The position numbers and the translations under genes were made by a program. Positions 35,365 through 44,773 of a stretch of DNA of 64,000 bases are shown piece by piece; position 1 is the stretch's first letter, and the number at the start of each line of letters is the position of its first letter. Source of the stretch: Lachnospiraceae bacterium AM93-12TA. Its GTDB lineage: Bacteria; Bacillota; Clostridia; Lachnospirales; Lachnospiraceae. The notes below the pieces were generated by a model. It was not told where the DNA came from. It saw only the letters and a program-made list of their open reading frames with translations, and did not search any database. The stretch covers positions 1 through 64,000 of the forward strand of contig JAQERH010000005.1 of NCBI GenBank assembly GCA_027698105.1, read 5' to 3'.

Positions 35365-36435
35365 ATGAGAATGATTGAAAATTATAAAGCAAAAGTAGAT
35401 AGCTATAAGTCTCTTGACGCAAAGGATAAAAAGTTATTCTGGAAAGAAGCCGCAATTAATAATGCGCTTTATGTACTGTTACTTATCGCAATTATTTATA
35501 CATTTATGCAGAACTCCAGGTTCCTGGCTCCTGCATCTATCGTAAATATTATCAGCCTTTCCGCGGCGAACCTTCCTATCGCCTGCGGTATTGCAGGATG
35601 TATTGTACTGACAGGTACAGACCTTTCTGCCGGACGAGTAGTAGGTTTGACAGCATGTATTTCTGCATCCCTGCTTCAGTCTTTAGATTATGCTACTAAG
35701 ATGTTCCCAGGTATGCCTCCGCTTCCGATTCCGGTTGTTATTCTGGTAGTGCTTGCAGTGGGCGGCGTTGTTGGATATGTAAATGGTTTCTTCGTTGCTA
35801 AATTCCAGCTCCACCCATTCATCGTAACCCTGGCAACTCAGCTGATTGTTTATGGTCTGCTGTTAATGTACATCATGATCAACGGCAATAACGGACAGCC
35901 TCTGTCCGGTCTTGATGATTCCTTCAAGACCTTCGTTACAGGCAGCATCTTAAAGGTTGGCGGCGTTGCGATTCCGAACTACGTATGGTACGGCATGATT
36001 GTAGTGGCCATCATGTGGTTCATCTGGAATAAGACTACATTCGGTAAAAACATGTTTGCAGTTGGTTCCAACCCGGAGGCAGCTAACGTATCTGGTGTAA
36101 ACGTAATGAGAACCACAATTCTGGTACACACACTGGCAGGTATGATGTACGGTGTGACAGGCTTTATTGAGTCTGCACGTATCGGTTCCAACCAGGCTAA
36201 TACAGGTCTGAACTACGAGTGTGACGCTATCGCAGCCTGCGTTATCGGCGGCGTATCCTTCGTAGGTGGTACTGGTAAGATCAGCGGCGTTGTTATGGGT
36301 GTATTCTTACTCAGAATCATCTTCGTTGCCCTGAACTTCCTCTCTATCAATATGAACATGCAGTATGTAATTAAGGGTCTTATTATCCTGGTTGCCTGCG
36401 CTATCGATATGAGAAAGTATCTGGTAAGAAAGTAA
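35365..36435 (+). CDS. mglC: Sugar ABC transporter permease
   Basis: A 356-aa BPD_transp_2-family permease with about 8-10 membrane helices. The family motif region GNNPEAA is seen here as GSNPEAANVSGVNV, and GGVSFVGGTG is near residue 300. The start is ATG at 35365 behind GAGGAGG; the frame extends 12 codons upstream into mglA but without a site. Last gene of the operon, followed by a strong terminator. Confidence 0.9.
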   Translation: MRMIENYKAKVDSYKSLDAKDKKLFWKEAAINNALYVLLLIAIIYTFMQNSRFLAPASIVNIISLSAANLPIACGIAGCIVLTGTDLSAGRVVGLTACISASLLQSLDYATKMFPGMPPLPIPVVILVVLAVGGVVGYVNGFFVAKFQLHPFIVTLATQLIVYGLLLMYIMINGNNGQPLSGLDDSFKTFVTGSILKVGGVAIPNYVWYGMIVVAIMWFIWNKTTFGKNMFAVGSNPEAANVSGVNVMRTTILVHTLAGMMYGVTGFIESARIGSNQANTGLNYECDAIAACVIGGVSFVGGTGKISGVVMGVFLLRIIFVALNFLSINMNMQYVIKGLIILVACAIDMRKYLVRK

Positions 36436-36468
36436 TGAATCTGCGGGGAGTATAGGCTTCCGGCAGAA

Positions 36469-36512
36469 GGGGATTCACGGAAAGCAGAGATGCTTAGGGG
36501 AATCCCCTTTCT
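36469..36512 (+). terminator. Terminator of the mgl operon
   Basis: GGGGATTC / GAATCCCC stem with a long loop and a T-rich tail (TTTCTTTATTTT). Confidence 0.75.
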
Positions 36513-36575
36513 TTATTTTATAGGAAATTGCATTTGATGAATTCTTTTTTATAGGGCAGTATGGAGGAAAAAGAA

Positions 36576-37202
36576 ATGGAAGAACAGGATAAAAAGCAGC
36601 TGGAAACAGAAAGAGAAGAAGATAAGGAGCAGGAAAATCCCATGATCCGAAAGAGGCTGTTCGGGCGGGGAATTTATGGAAGCAAGGATGTTCCCATCCG
36701 CCTGCTGGACGGGCTGATTGCTTTTTTGATGATTGCAATTGTGGGAATGATTGCCTATTTTGCCTTTCATGGCGGCTATACCGTTACGTTCGACTCACAG
36801 GGAGGAACAGAGGTAAAATCCCAGAAGCTGAAGTATGGTGATACAGTGGCAGAGCCGGAAGATCCAGTCAGACAGGGGTATGAATTTGCCGGCTGGTACA
36901 CGGAGAGCGGAGCGCTTGAGTGGTATTTTCCAGAAGCCTCAGTGGAAGGTGATATCACCCTGTATGCTCACTGGACTCCAGCCAAAATTACAGTAAAATT
37001 TGATCTGGATGGAGGCAACATAGGAGGAGAGGAAGAAGCTGCACCAGTGCAGGTTACTTTTGAAGACGCTTATGGAAAACTCCCTGTCCCTGAAAAGGCG
37101 GGATACCAGTTTGCCGGCTGGAGCTACAGCGGACAGATGATAGAAAGCAGTACGATTGTGACAACGAACGGGGAGCACGTGCTGACTGCTGTGTGGGAAT
37201 AA
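36576..37202 (+). CDS. Membrane-anchored protein with two InlB-type B repeats
   Basis: A 208-aa protein. A charged cytosolic N-terminus, one membrane helix (about residues 45-66), then two Listeria-Bacteroides (Flg_new/InlB B) repeats, about 70-137 (YTVTFDSQGGTEVKSQ ... GYEFAGWYTESG ... LYAHW) and 138-208 (ITVKFDLDGGNIGG ... GYQFAGW ... LTAVW). Such repeats are extracellular beta-grasp modules. The start is ATG at 36576 because GGAGG precedes it by 8 nt; the ATG at 36561 has no site. The next gene follows after 12 bp. Confidence 0.85.
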   Translation: MEEQDKKQLETEREEDKEQENPMIRKRLFGRGIYGSKDVPIRLLDGLIAFLMIAIVGMIAYFAFHGGYTVTFDSQGGTEVKSQKLKYGDTVAEPEDPVRQGYEFAGWYTESGALEWYFPEASVEGDITLYAHWTPAKITVKFDLDGGNIGGEEEAAPVQVTFEDAYGKLPVPEKAGYQFAGWSYSGQMIESSTIVTTNGEHVLTAVWE

Positions 37203-37214
37203 GAGGAGAAGATT

Positions 37215-37580
37215 ATGAATCAGTTTGAACCGGTATCAATGATTTCCTCCATTATAGGGATGGCTCTCAGTGTGGGAATGCTGGTATTTACTATCGGCGG
37301 AGGCATACAGATGTTCAGAAAGGCAGGAGTGCCGGGGATTTTTGCGATTATCCCCTTTGTGAATTCCTGGCAGCTGATGAAAATAACATGGGGCAAGGGC
37401 TGGTATATGCTGCTGCTTTTTATTCCCATTGTAAACCTTGTAATATGGGTGATTACCTGTGGCAAACTGGCTGCAGTCTTTGGAAAAGGAATGCTGTTTG
37501 CTGTCGGCTTATTTTTCCTCTCGCCGTTTTTTGTAGGATTTCTGGGATGGGGAGAGGCAGAGTATCTGGGACCACAGTAA
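37215..37580 (+). CDS. DUF5684-type small membrane protein
   Basis: A 121-aa protein with three or four hydrophobic helices and the motif GVPGIFAIIPFVNSWQLMKI and WYMLLLFIPIVNLVIW, characteristic of DUF5684 proteins often found with signal peptidase domains or sporulation/secretion genes. The ATG follows AGAGGAG. Likely co-transcribed with the B-repeat gene. No function is established. Confidence 0.75.
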   Translation: MNQFEPVSMISSIIGMALSVGMLVFTIGGGIQMFRKAGVPGIFAIIPFVNSWQLMKITWGKGWYMLLLFIPIVNLVIWVITCGKLAAVFGKGMLFAVGLFFLSPFFVGFLGWGEAEYLGPQ

Positions 37581-37597
37581 AGATAGAGGAATATCAG

Positions 37598-37626
37598 TTG
37601 ACTTTTGCAGTTAAACTGTTTAAAAT
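37598..37626 (+). promoter_or_regulatory. Promoter for the ileS T-box leader
   Basis: TTGACT (37598-37603), 17-bp spacer, TAAAAT (37621-37626). Transcription would start about 37633. Confidence 0.75.
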
Positions 37627-37632
37627 AGTATA

Positions 37633-37919
37633 CTGTACAAGTAATTTTATATGTTTAAACCAGAAAAACTGTGACGGAGACAGTAAGGCTTTACGGAAAG
37701 GCAAAGCGAGGCAGGGAGGGTGAGAGCCTGCTGCGAGTAGGGAAGCACTGAATATCACTCCTGAGTTGCAGGCTGAACGGGATGCCTTTTCGTCATGGGC
37801 TTCCTTATTAAGCTGAGCCGGTGTCCGCCGTTAGAGGGAGCGCATATGAAGTATGCAGTAACAGGTGGTAAAACGAAGTGATTGACAGCCTTCGTCCTTT
37901 TACGGGACGGAGGCTTTTT
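37633..37919 (+). promoter_or_regulatory. T-box riboswitch (tRNA-Ile), ileS leader
   Basis: A tRNA-sensing leader. The specifier loop shows the isoleucine codon ATC at 37754-37756 in the usual GAAT-ATC-ACT context. The T-box region AACAGGTGGTAAAACG (about 37859-37874) offers TGGT to pair with the tRNA ACCA end. A terminator GCCTTCGTCC/GGGACGGAGGC plus TTTTT lies at 37888-37919. Uncharged tRNA-Ile should favour antitermination and raise ileS expression. Confidence 0.92.
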
Positions 37920-37965
37920 ACGCTTTCTGCATACACAAAAATTCACCAGACAGGAGGAAAAAAAC

Positions 37966-40900
37966 ATGTACGACAAGGTCTCTACTGACATGAATTTTGT
38001 GGAGAGAGAAAAAAAGACAGAGAAATTCTGGGCTGACAATCAGATTTTTGAGAAGAGTATTGAAAGCCGGAAACAGGGCCCGACTTATACTTTTTACGAC
38101 GGTCCGCCTACCGCTAACGGAAAGCCACATATCGGCCACGTTTTAACACGCGTTATCAAGGATATGATTCCAAGATACCGCACAATGAAGGGATATATGG
38201 TTCCGAGAAAGGCCGGCTGGGATACACACGGACTTCCAGTAGAGCTGGAAGTAGAGAAAATGCTGGGTCTGGACGGTAAAGAGCAGATCGAGCAGTATGG
38301 TTTGGATCCGTTTATCGGACACTGCAAGGAGAGTGTCTGGAAGTATAAGGGCATGTGGGAGGATTTCTCCGCAACCGTTGGCTTCTGGGCTGATATGGAA
38401 CATCCATATGTTACCTATCACAATGATTTTATTGAGTCTGAGTGGTGGGCACTTAAGCAGATCTGGGAAAAGGGACTGCTCTACAAGGGATTTAAGATTG
38501 TGCCTTACTGTCCGCGCTGCGGAACTCCGCTGTCCAGCCATGAGGTTGCTCAGGGATATAAGGATGTGAAGGAGCGCTCTGCCATTGCCAAGTTTAAGGT
38601 AAAGGGTGAGGATGCGTATATTCTGGCATGGACCACAACTCCGTGGACACTGCCTTCCAACGTGGCTCTCTGTGTACATCCGGATGAGACTTACGTAAAA
38701 GTCCAGATGAAGGAAGACGGCACAGTCTACTACATGGCTGAGGCCCTCTGTAATACAGTTCTTGGCGAGGGAACCTACGAGGTAAAGGAAAGCTTTACGG
38801 GAAAAGATTTAGAGTATAAGGAGTATGAGCCATTATTTGACTGTGCAGGCGAGATCTGTGCAAAGCAGCGCAAGAAGGCATACTTTGTAGTCTGTGACAC
38901 CTATGTTACTCTGACAGACGGTACAGGAGTAGTTCACATTGCCCCGGCCTTCGGTGAGGATGACAGCAAGGTGGGAAGAAAGTACGATCTTCCGTTCGTG
39001 CAGTTAGTAGATGCAAAGGGCGAGATGACAAAGGAGACTCCGTGGCCAGGAACCTTCTGCAAAAAGGCAGACCCGCTGGTTCTTAAGGATCTGGAAGAGA
39101 GAGGGCTCTTATTCTCTGCTCCAAACTTTGAGCACAGCTATCCTCACTGCTGGAGATGCGACACTCCTCTGATTTATTATGCAAGAGAGTCCTGGTTCAT
39201 CAAGATGACAGCCGTAAAGGACGATTTAATCCGCAATAATAATACAATTAACTGGATCCCGGAGAGCATTGGAAAGGGACGTTTCGGTGACTGGCTGGAG
39301 AATGTACAGGACTGGGGCGTTTCCAGAAACCGCTACTGGGGAACTCCTCTCAATATCTGGGAGTGTGAGTGCGGCTGCCAGCACTCTATCGGAAGCATCG
39401 AGGAATTAAAGAGCATGTCCGACAACTGTCCGGACGATATTGAGCTGCACCGTCCATTTATTGACGCAGTGACGATCCGATGTCCAAAGTGCGGTAAGGA
39501 AATGCACCGTGTTCCTGAGGTAATTGACTGCTGGTTCGATTCTGGATCCATGCCGTTTGCACAGCACCACTATCCATTCGAAAACCAGGATCTGTTTGAG
39601 CAGCAGTTCCCGGCAGACTTTATCTCAGAGGCTGTGGACCAGACGAGAGGATGGTTCTATTCCCTTTTAGCGATTTCCACACTGCTCTTTAACAAGGCGC
39701 CTTACAAGAATGTAATTGTGCTGGGACATGTGCAGGATGAAAATGGACAGAAGATGAGTAAGTCCAAGGGAAATGCAGTGGATCCGTTTGAAGCTCTTTC
39801 TACCTACGGCGCAGATGCAATCCGCTGGTATTTCTATATCAACAGTGCTCCGTGGCTTCCAAACCGTTTCCACGGCAAGGCAGTGATGGAGGGACAGAGA
39901 AAATTCATGGGAACTCTCTGGAATACCTATGCTTTCTTTGTTCTCTATGCCAATATTGACAGCTTCGATGCAACTAAGTACAGCTTAGAGTATGATAAGC
40001 TTCCAGTTATGGATAAATGGCTTCTGTCCAAGTTAAATACTCTGATTAAAGAGGTGGATGATAACCTTGGCAACTACAGAATTCCAGAGGCTGCCAGAGC
40101 ACTTCAGGATTTTGTGGATGACATGAGTAACTGGTATGTAAGAAGAAGCCGTGAGCGTTTCTGGGCTAAGGGAATGGAGCAGGATAAGATCAACGCGTAT
40201 ATGACGCTTTATACAGCTCTTGTAACTGTTTCCAAGGTGGCTGCTCCGATGATTCCATTCATGTGTGAGGATATTTACCAGAATCTGGTAAGAAACATCG
40301 ATAAGACAGCTCCGGAGAGCGTTCACCTGTGCAGCTTCCCGGAGGCACAGGAAAGCTTTATCGACAAGGAGCTGGAGGCATACATGGACGAAGTCTTAAA
40401 GATTGTTGTATTTGGCCGCGCTGCCAGAAATACAGCGAATATTAAGAATCGTCAGCCAATCGGCAAGATGTTTGTAAAAGCAGAGAGAAGCCTTCCAGAG
40501 TTCTACCAGGAGATCATCGAGGATGAGTTAAATGTAAAGAGCGTGGAATTCACAGATGATGTGAGAGCCTTTACCTCTTATACCTTTAAGCCGCAGCTTC
40601 GTACAGTGGGACCAAAATATGGAAAGCAGCTGGGAAATATTAAGAAGGCTCTGGCTGAAATTGACGGAAATGCAGCAATGGATACCTTAAAGGAAAAGGG
40701 AGCTTTAACCTTTGATTTCGGCGGTGAGGAAGTTGTTCTCACAGAAGAAGATCTTCTGATTGATGCCGCTCAGGTAGAGGGATATATTTCCGAGGGAGAT
40801 AATACAGTGATGGCAGTTCTCGACACGAACCTGACTCCGGAGCTTTTAGAGGAAGGCTTTGTAAGAGAGCTGATCAGCAAGATTCAGACAATGAGAAAAG

Positions 40901-41103
40901 AAGCCGGATTCGAGGTTATGAACCACATCCGCGTGTTTGCAGAAGGAAATGAGAAGATTTCCGCTGTTTTTGCAGCACACGGAGAGGAAATTAAGGGCGA
41001 GGTTCTGGCAGACGAGATTGTAACTGGACAGACAGGCGGATACTCAAAAGAATGGAGTATTAACGGTGAAAAGGTAGTGCTCGGCGTTGAAAAGACAGCG
41101 TAG
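37966..41103 (+). CDS. ileS: Isoleucyl-tRNA synthetase (type 2-like)
   Basis: A 1045-aa class I synthetase charging tRNA-Ile. Seen: PTANGKPHIGHV (HIGH box near 55), the CP1 editing domain with WTTTPWTLPSN, the KMSKSKGN box near 596, and a C-terminal anticodon-binding region. The length (over 1000 aa rather than about 920) and HIGH-box context place it with the eukaryote-like IleS2 group, which is often naturally mupirocin-tolerant (family knowledge, not tested). The start is ATG at 37966 behind AGGAGG; the longer frame runs into the T-box terminator. Confidence 0.95.
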   Translation: MYDKVSTDMNFVEREKKTEKFWADNQIFEKSIESRKQGPTYTFYDGPPTANGKPHIGHVLTRVIKDMIPRYRTMKGYMVPRKAGWDTHGLPVELEVEKMLGLDGKEQIEQYGLDPFIGHCKESVWKYKGMWEDFSATVGFWADMEHPYVTYHNDFIESEWWALKQIWEKGLLYKGFKIVPYCPRCGTPLSSHEVAQGYKDVKERSAIAKFKVKGEDAYILAWTTTPWTLPSNVALCVHPDETYVKVQMKEDGTVYYMAEALCNTVLGEGTYEVKESFTGKDLEYKEYEPLFDCAGEICAKQRKKAYFVVCDTYVTLTDGTGVVHIAPAFGEDDSKVGRKYDLPFVQLVDAKGEMTKETPWPGTFCKKADPLVLKDLEERGLLFSAPNFEHSYPHCWRCDTPLIYYARESWFIKMTAVKDDLIRNNNTINWIPESIGKGRFGDWLENVQDWGVSRNRYWGTPLNIWECECGCQHSIGSIEELKSMSDNCPDDIELHRPFIDAVTIRCPKCGKEMHRVPEVIDCWFDSGSMPFAQHHYPFENQDLFEQQFPADFISEAVDQTRGWFYSLLAISTLLFNKAPYKNVIVLGHVQDENGQKMSKSKGNAVDPFEALSTYGADAIRWYFYINSAPWLPNRFHGKAVMEGQRKFMGTLWNTYAFFVLYANIDSFDATKYSLEYDKLPVMDKWLLSKLNTLIKEVDDNLGNYRIPEAARALQDFVDDMSNWYVRRSRERFWAKGMEQDKINAYMTLYTALVTVSKVAAPMIPFMCEDIYQNLVRNIDKTAPESVHLCSFPEAQESFIDKELEAYMDEVLKIVVFGRAARNTANIKNRQPIGKMFVKAERSLPEFYQEIIEDELNVKSVEFTDDVRAFTSYTFKPQLRTVGPKYGKQLGNIKKALAEIDGNAAMDTLKEKGALTFDFGGEEVVLTEEDLLIDAAQVEGYISEGDNTVMAVLDTNLTPELLEEGFVRELISKIQTMRKEAGFEVMNHIRVFAEGNEKISAVFAAHGEEIKGEVLADEIVTGQTGGYSKEWSINGEKVVLGVEKTA

Positions 41104-41124
41104 CCGCCGCCGGAATAAGCTGAC

Positions 41125-41147
41125 AGGCGGGACTTTGAGTCCCGCCT
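41125..41147 (+). terminator. Hairpin after ileS
   Basis: AGGCGGGACT / AGTCCCGCCT perfect 10-bp stem with a 3-nt loop but no T-run, so termination may be weak. Confidence 0.55.
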
Positions 41148-41186
41148 TGTCCCAAAAGTGAAAAACGCTTGTTAGGAGGATGGAAG

Positions 41187-43637
41187 ATGCAGACCTTTGA
41201 TAAGGAAACATTGAAAGAAAGCATTATTGACAATATGAAGAACCTGTACCGGAAAACGATTGATGAGGCTACACCTCAGCAGGTTTACCAGGCAGTTGCC
41301 TATGCGGTTAAGGATGTCATTATTGATCAGTGGATTGCCACACACAAGGCGTACGAGGAGAACGACGCAAAAATCGTATACTATCTGTCTATGGAGTTTC
41401 TGATGGGACGCGCTCTGGGAAACAATATGATCAGTATTGGAGCCCAGAAAGCGATCAGGGAGGCTCTGGCAGATCTGGGCTTTGATTTGAATGCCATCGA
41501 GGATCAGGAACCGGATCCGGCCCTTGGAAATGGCGGCCTGGGAAGACTGGCGGCCTGCTTTTTAGATTCCCTGGCTACTCTGGGATATCCGGCATATGGC
41601 TGTGGAATCCGTTATCATTACGGTATGTTCAAGCAGAAAATAGAGAACGGCTATCAGATAGAGGTTCCGGATGAGTGGCTGAAAAACGGTTATCCCTTTG
41701 AACTGCGCCGGGCAGAGTATGCCACAGAGGTAAAGTTCGGAGGATATGTGAAGACTGTCTGGGAGAATGGCAGAAATAAATTTATCCAGGAGGGATACCG
41801 CTCTGTTATGGCAATCCCCTACGATATGCCGATTGTAGGCTATGGCAATAATATGGTCAACACACTCCGCATCTGGGATGCCCAGCCGTTAAATTCCTTC
41901 AGCCTTCAGGCCTTCGATAAGGGTGATTATCAGAAGGCAGTAGAGGAGGAGAACCTGGCGAAAAACCTGGTAGAGGTGCTCTATCCAAATGACAATCACT
42001 ATTCCGGCAAGGAGCTTCGCTTAAAACAGCAGTATTTCTTTATTTCTGCCAGCGTACAGCGGGCTGTGCTCAAATATAAGGAGACTCACGATGATATTCA
42101 TAAGCTGCCGGAGAAAGTGATTTTCCAGTTAAACGATACCCATCCGACAGTCGCCATTGCCGAGCTTATGAGAATCCTTCTGGATGTAGAAGGACTGGAG
42201 TGGGATGAGGCCTGGGCGATTACCACAAAGTGCTGCGCTTATACAAACCACACTATCATGTCCGAAGCCCTGGAAAAATGGCCGATTGAGCTCTTTTCAC
42301 GTCTCCTTCCACGTATCTACCAGATTGTGGAGGAAATTAACCGCCGTTTCTTAATTGAGGTGGAGAGACGCTATCCGGGAAATTATGAGAAGGTTAAAAA
42401 GATGGCCATTATCTTTGACGGGCAGGTAAAGATGGCCCATCTTGCTATTGTAGCAGGATTTTCTGTCAACGGTGTGGCAAGACTTCACACGGAGATCTTA
42501 AAGAACCAGGAGCTGAGGGATTTCTATGAGATGATGCCGGAGAAGTTTAATAATAAGACAAACGGCATTACCCAGAGACGTTTCCTGCTCCATGGAAATC
42601 CGGAGCTGGCTGCCTGGGTGACAGATAAGATTGGAAGCGAATGGATTACCGATCTTTCTAAGATTGGCAAGCTGAAAATTTATGCAGATGATAAGAAATG
42701 CCAGCAGGAGTTTATGAATATCAAATATCATAATAAGCTGCGCCTGGCAAAGTATATCAAGGAGCACAATGGAATCGATGTGGATCCCCGCTCTATTTTC
42801 GATGTTCAGGTTAAGAGACTTCATGAGTACAAGAGACAGCTGTTAAATATTCTTCATATTATCTATCTGTACAACCAGCTGAAGGATAACCCGAATATGG
42901 AAATGATTCCGAGAACTTTCATTTTCGGAGCTAAGGCGGCTGCAGGCTATCAGATTGCCAAGAAGACCATCAAGCTTATTAACTCTGTTGCCAATGTGAT
43001 CAACAATGACCGCTCTATCAATGGAAAGATCAAGGTAGTATTTATTGAAGATTACCGTGTTTCCAATGCAGAGCTGATTTTTGCCGCGGCTGATGTCAGC
43101 GAGCAGATTTCTACTGCCAGCAAGGAGGCATCCGGCACAGGCAATATGAAGTTCATGTTAAACGGCGCTCTGACTCTGGGAACCATGGATGGAGCCAATG
43201 TGGAGATTGTAGAGGAGGTAGGGCAGGAGAATGCATTTATCTTCGGACTTTCCTCTGACGAGGTTATCAACTATGAGAACAATGGCGGCTACAATCCAGT
43301 TGAGATCTTTAACACGGATCAGGAGATCAGAAGAGTGCTGATGCAGCTGATTAACGGCTACTTTGCACCTGAAAATCCAGAGCTGTTCAGAGATATCTAC
43401 AACTCTCTCTTAAATACAAAGAACAGTGCGAAGGCTGACACATACTTTATTCTGAAAGACTTCCGCTCCTATGCAGAGGCCCAGAAGAGAGTGGAGGCGG
43501 CATATCGGAATGAGGACTGGTGGGCAAAGGCTGCTCTTTTAAATACAGCCAGCTCAGGCAAATTCTCTTCTGACAGAACGATTGAGGAGTATGTAAAGGA
43601 TATCTGGCATCTGGAAAAGATTCAGGTAGAAATGTAG
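41187..43637 (+). CDS. glgP: Glycogen/maltodextrin phosphorylase
   Basis: An 816-aa GT35 enzyme releasing glucose-1-phosphate from alpha-1,4-glucans. Seen: DPALGNGGLGRLAACFLDS near residue 110, QLNDTHPTVAIAELMR, and the PLP-lysine motif EASGTGNMKFMLNGALT near 646-662. The ATG at 41187 follows AGGAGG; an upstream TTG adds only six codons. Monocistronic between two hairpins. Confidence 0.95.
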   Translation: MQTFDKETLKESIIDNMKNLYRKTIDEATPQQVYQAVAYAVKDVIIDQWIATHKAYEENDAKIVYYLSMEFLMGRALGNNMISIGAQKAIREALADLGFDLNAIEDQEPDPALGNGGLGRLAACFLDSLATLGYPAYGCGIRYHYGMFKQKIENGYQIEVPDEWLKNGYPFELRRAEYATEVKFGGYVKTVWENGRNKFIQEGYRSVMAIPYDMPIVGYGNNMVNTLRIWDAQPLNSFSLQAFDKGDYQKAVEEENLAKNLVEVLYPNDNHYSGKELRLKQQYFFISASVQRAVLKYKETHDDIHKLPEKVIFQLNDTHPTVAIAELMRILLDVEGLEWDEAWAITTKCCAYTNHTIMSEALEKWPIELFSRLLPRIYQIVEEINRRFLIEVERRYPGNYEKVKKMAIIFDGQVKMAHLAIVAGFSVNGVARLHTEILKNQELRDFYEMMPEKFNNKTNGITQRRFLLHGNPELAAWVTDKIGSEWITDLSKIGKLKIYADDKKCQQEFMNIKYHNKLRLAKYIKEHNGIDVDPRSIFDVQVKRLHEYKRQLLNILHIIYLYNQLKDNPNMEMIPRTFIFGAKAAAGYQIAKKTIKLINSVANVINNDRSINGKIKVVFIEDYRVSNAELIFAAADVSEQISTASKEASGTGNMKFMLNGALTLGTMDGANVEIVEEVGQENAFIFGLSSDEVINYENNGGYNPVEIFNTDQEIRRVLMQLINGYFAPENPELFRDIYNSLLNTKNSAKADTYFILKDFRSYAEAQKRVEAAYRNEDWWAKAALLNTASSGKFSSDRTIEEYVKDIWHLEKIQVEM

Positions 43638-43671
43638 AAAATGTTCTAATTATATAGAGAAATAGAAAAAA

Positions 43672-43714
43672 GGGAACTGTTTTGCTCAGGATAGTGCAGA
43701 ATAGTTCCTTTTTT
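43672..43714 (+). terminator. Terminator of glgP
   Basis: GGGAACTGTTTTGC pairs with GCAGAATAGTTCC (one or two wobble pairs) and is followed by TTTTTT. Confidence 0.8.
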
Positions 43715-43739
43715 CGTTTTATAGTGCAGCTTCCTGGTT

Positions 43740-43766
43740 ATAAATCCTGAGTGCTTCACATAGACT
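43740..43766 (+). promoter_or_regulatory. SigE-like promoter for spoIID
   Basis: ATA at 43740-43742, 16-bp spacer, CATAGACT at 43759-43766, matching the mother-cell SigE pattern (ATA-16-CATAnnnT). spoIID is a known SigE target in Bacillus and clostridia. Confidence 0.55.
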
Positions 43767-43812
43767 CTTAGAAGGATATGGATTCTGTGTGGCAGCAAAG
43801 GAGAGATGATTT

Positions 43813-44733
43813 ATGAAACGGACTGCAGCCCTGTGCATGAGCCTGCTTTTATTCCCCTATCTGTTTACCATGGCATGGACAGGCCGGGCAGAGGGGATGA
43901 TTCGGATGGAAAACAGCGCCGCAGAAAAGCGGATGATCATATTGGATCGGGGAGGAGAGGGATATCCTGTCCCTGTGGAGGATTATCTTATCGGAATGAC
44001 GGCTATGCAGATTCCGGCTGATTATGAGAAAGAAACCATCAAGGCTCAGACGATCATTGCCAGGACCTATCTGTGCAGCATCATGGGAGAGGAGAGGAGG
44101 ATCCAGGAGTCAGCAATTGACGCAGATATTATGACAGAGGAGGAGATGAGGCGGAAGTGGGGAAAAGAAAATTTTCTGGATTATTATCAAAAATTTGCTG
44201 ATGCAGCCAAGGAGACGGAAGGAATTGTCATCACATTTGAAGGAAAGGCTGTTGATCCTTTGTTTCACAGAGTCAGTGCAGGGAAAACAAGGGCAGGCGA
44301 CAGTCTTCATCCCTATCTGGCTTCTGCAGACTGCGAAAATGACGTGGGAGCAGAGGGATATTTAACAGCTGTAAGCATGACACCAGAGGAATTCTGCCAA
44401 CGTCTGAGCGAAATAGAGGACTCTCTGAACCTTGTACCGGAGGAGGTTTATAAAAGCCTTCAGATTGTGGAAAGAGATGAGGCTGGATATGTCATCCAGG
44501 CGAAGATTGGAGAGAAGCTGTATACAGGAGAGGAGATTCAGTATGCCCTTGGATTGAAGTCACCATCTTTTTCTTTTGAAGAGATGGAGGGGAAGATCCG
44601 CTGTATCGTTCAGGGAGAGGGGCATGGATATGGTTTTGATCAGTGGAATGCCAACGAGAAGGCTAAGGAAGGGTATACAGCAGAGGAACTGCTGAACTGT
44701 TATTATAAAAATATTGAGCTGATTTTTGAATAA
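43813..44733 (+). CDS. spoIID: Stage II sporulation protein D (SpoIID/LytB domain)
   Basis: A 306-aa membrane-anchored protein with an N-terminal signal anchor (about residues 5-24) and a SpoIID domain (about 50-300; EKETIKAQTIIARTYLC near 76, GEGHGYGFDQWNANEKAKEG near 275). SpoIID trims peptidoglycan during engulfment as part of the DMP complex. Where Bacillus has the catalytic Glu in an EMP motif, this protein reads MQIP, so the Glu appears replaced by Gln; a shifted alignment is possible. spoIIQ follows. Confidence 0.88.
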   Translation: MKRTAALCMSLLLFPYLFTMAWTGRAEGMIRMENSAAEKRMIILDRGGEGYPVPVEDYLIGMTAMQIPADYEKETIKAQTIIARTYLCSIMGEERRIQESAIDADIMTEEEMRRKWGKENFLDYYQKFADAAKETEGIVITFEGKAVDPLFHRVSAGKTRAGDSLHPYLASADCENDVGAEGYLTAVSMTPEEFCQRLSEIEDSLNLVPEEVYKSLQIVERDEAGYVIQAKIGEKLYTGEEIQYALGLKSPSFSFEEMEGKIRCIVQGEGHGYGFDQWNANEKAKEGYTAEELLNCYYKNIELIFE

Positions 44734-44765
44734 GTCGCCTCGGTTTGGTAAGAATATTACCGAGG
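44728..44765 (+). promoter_or_regulatory. SigF/SigG-like promoter and overlapping hairpin before spoIIQ
   Basis: GAATA (44728-44732), 14-bp spacer, GGTAAGAATA (44747-44756), an exact fit to the forespore -10 pattern GGnrAnAnTw. The same DNA forms the hairpin CCTCGGT/ACCGAGG (44738-44744/44759-44765), whose 3' arm covers the spoIIQ ribosome site GAGGTGAT. From readthrough mRNA the site would be hidden; from the forespore promoter it would be free. Confidence 0.5.
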
Positions 44766-44773
44766 TGATAAGC

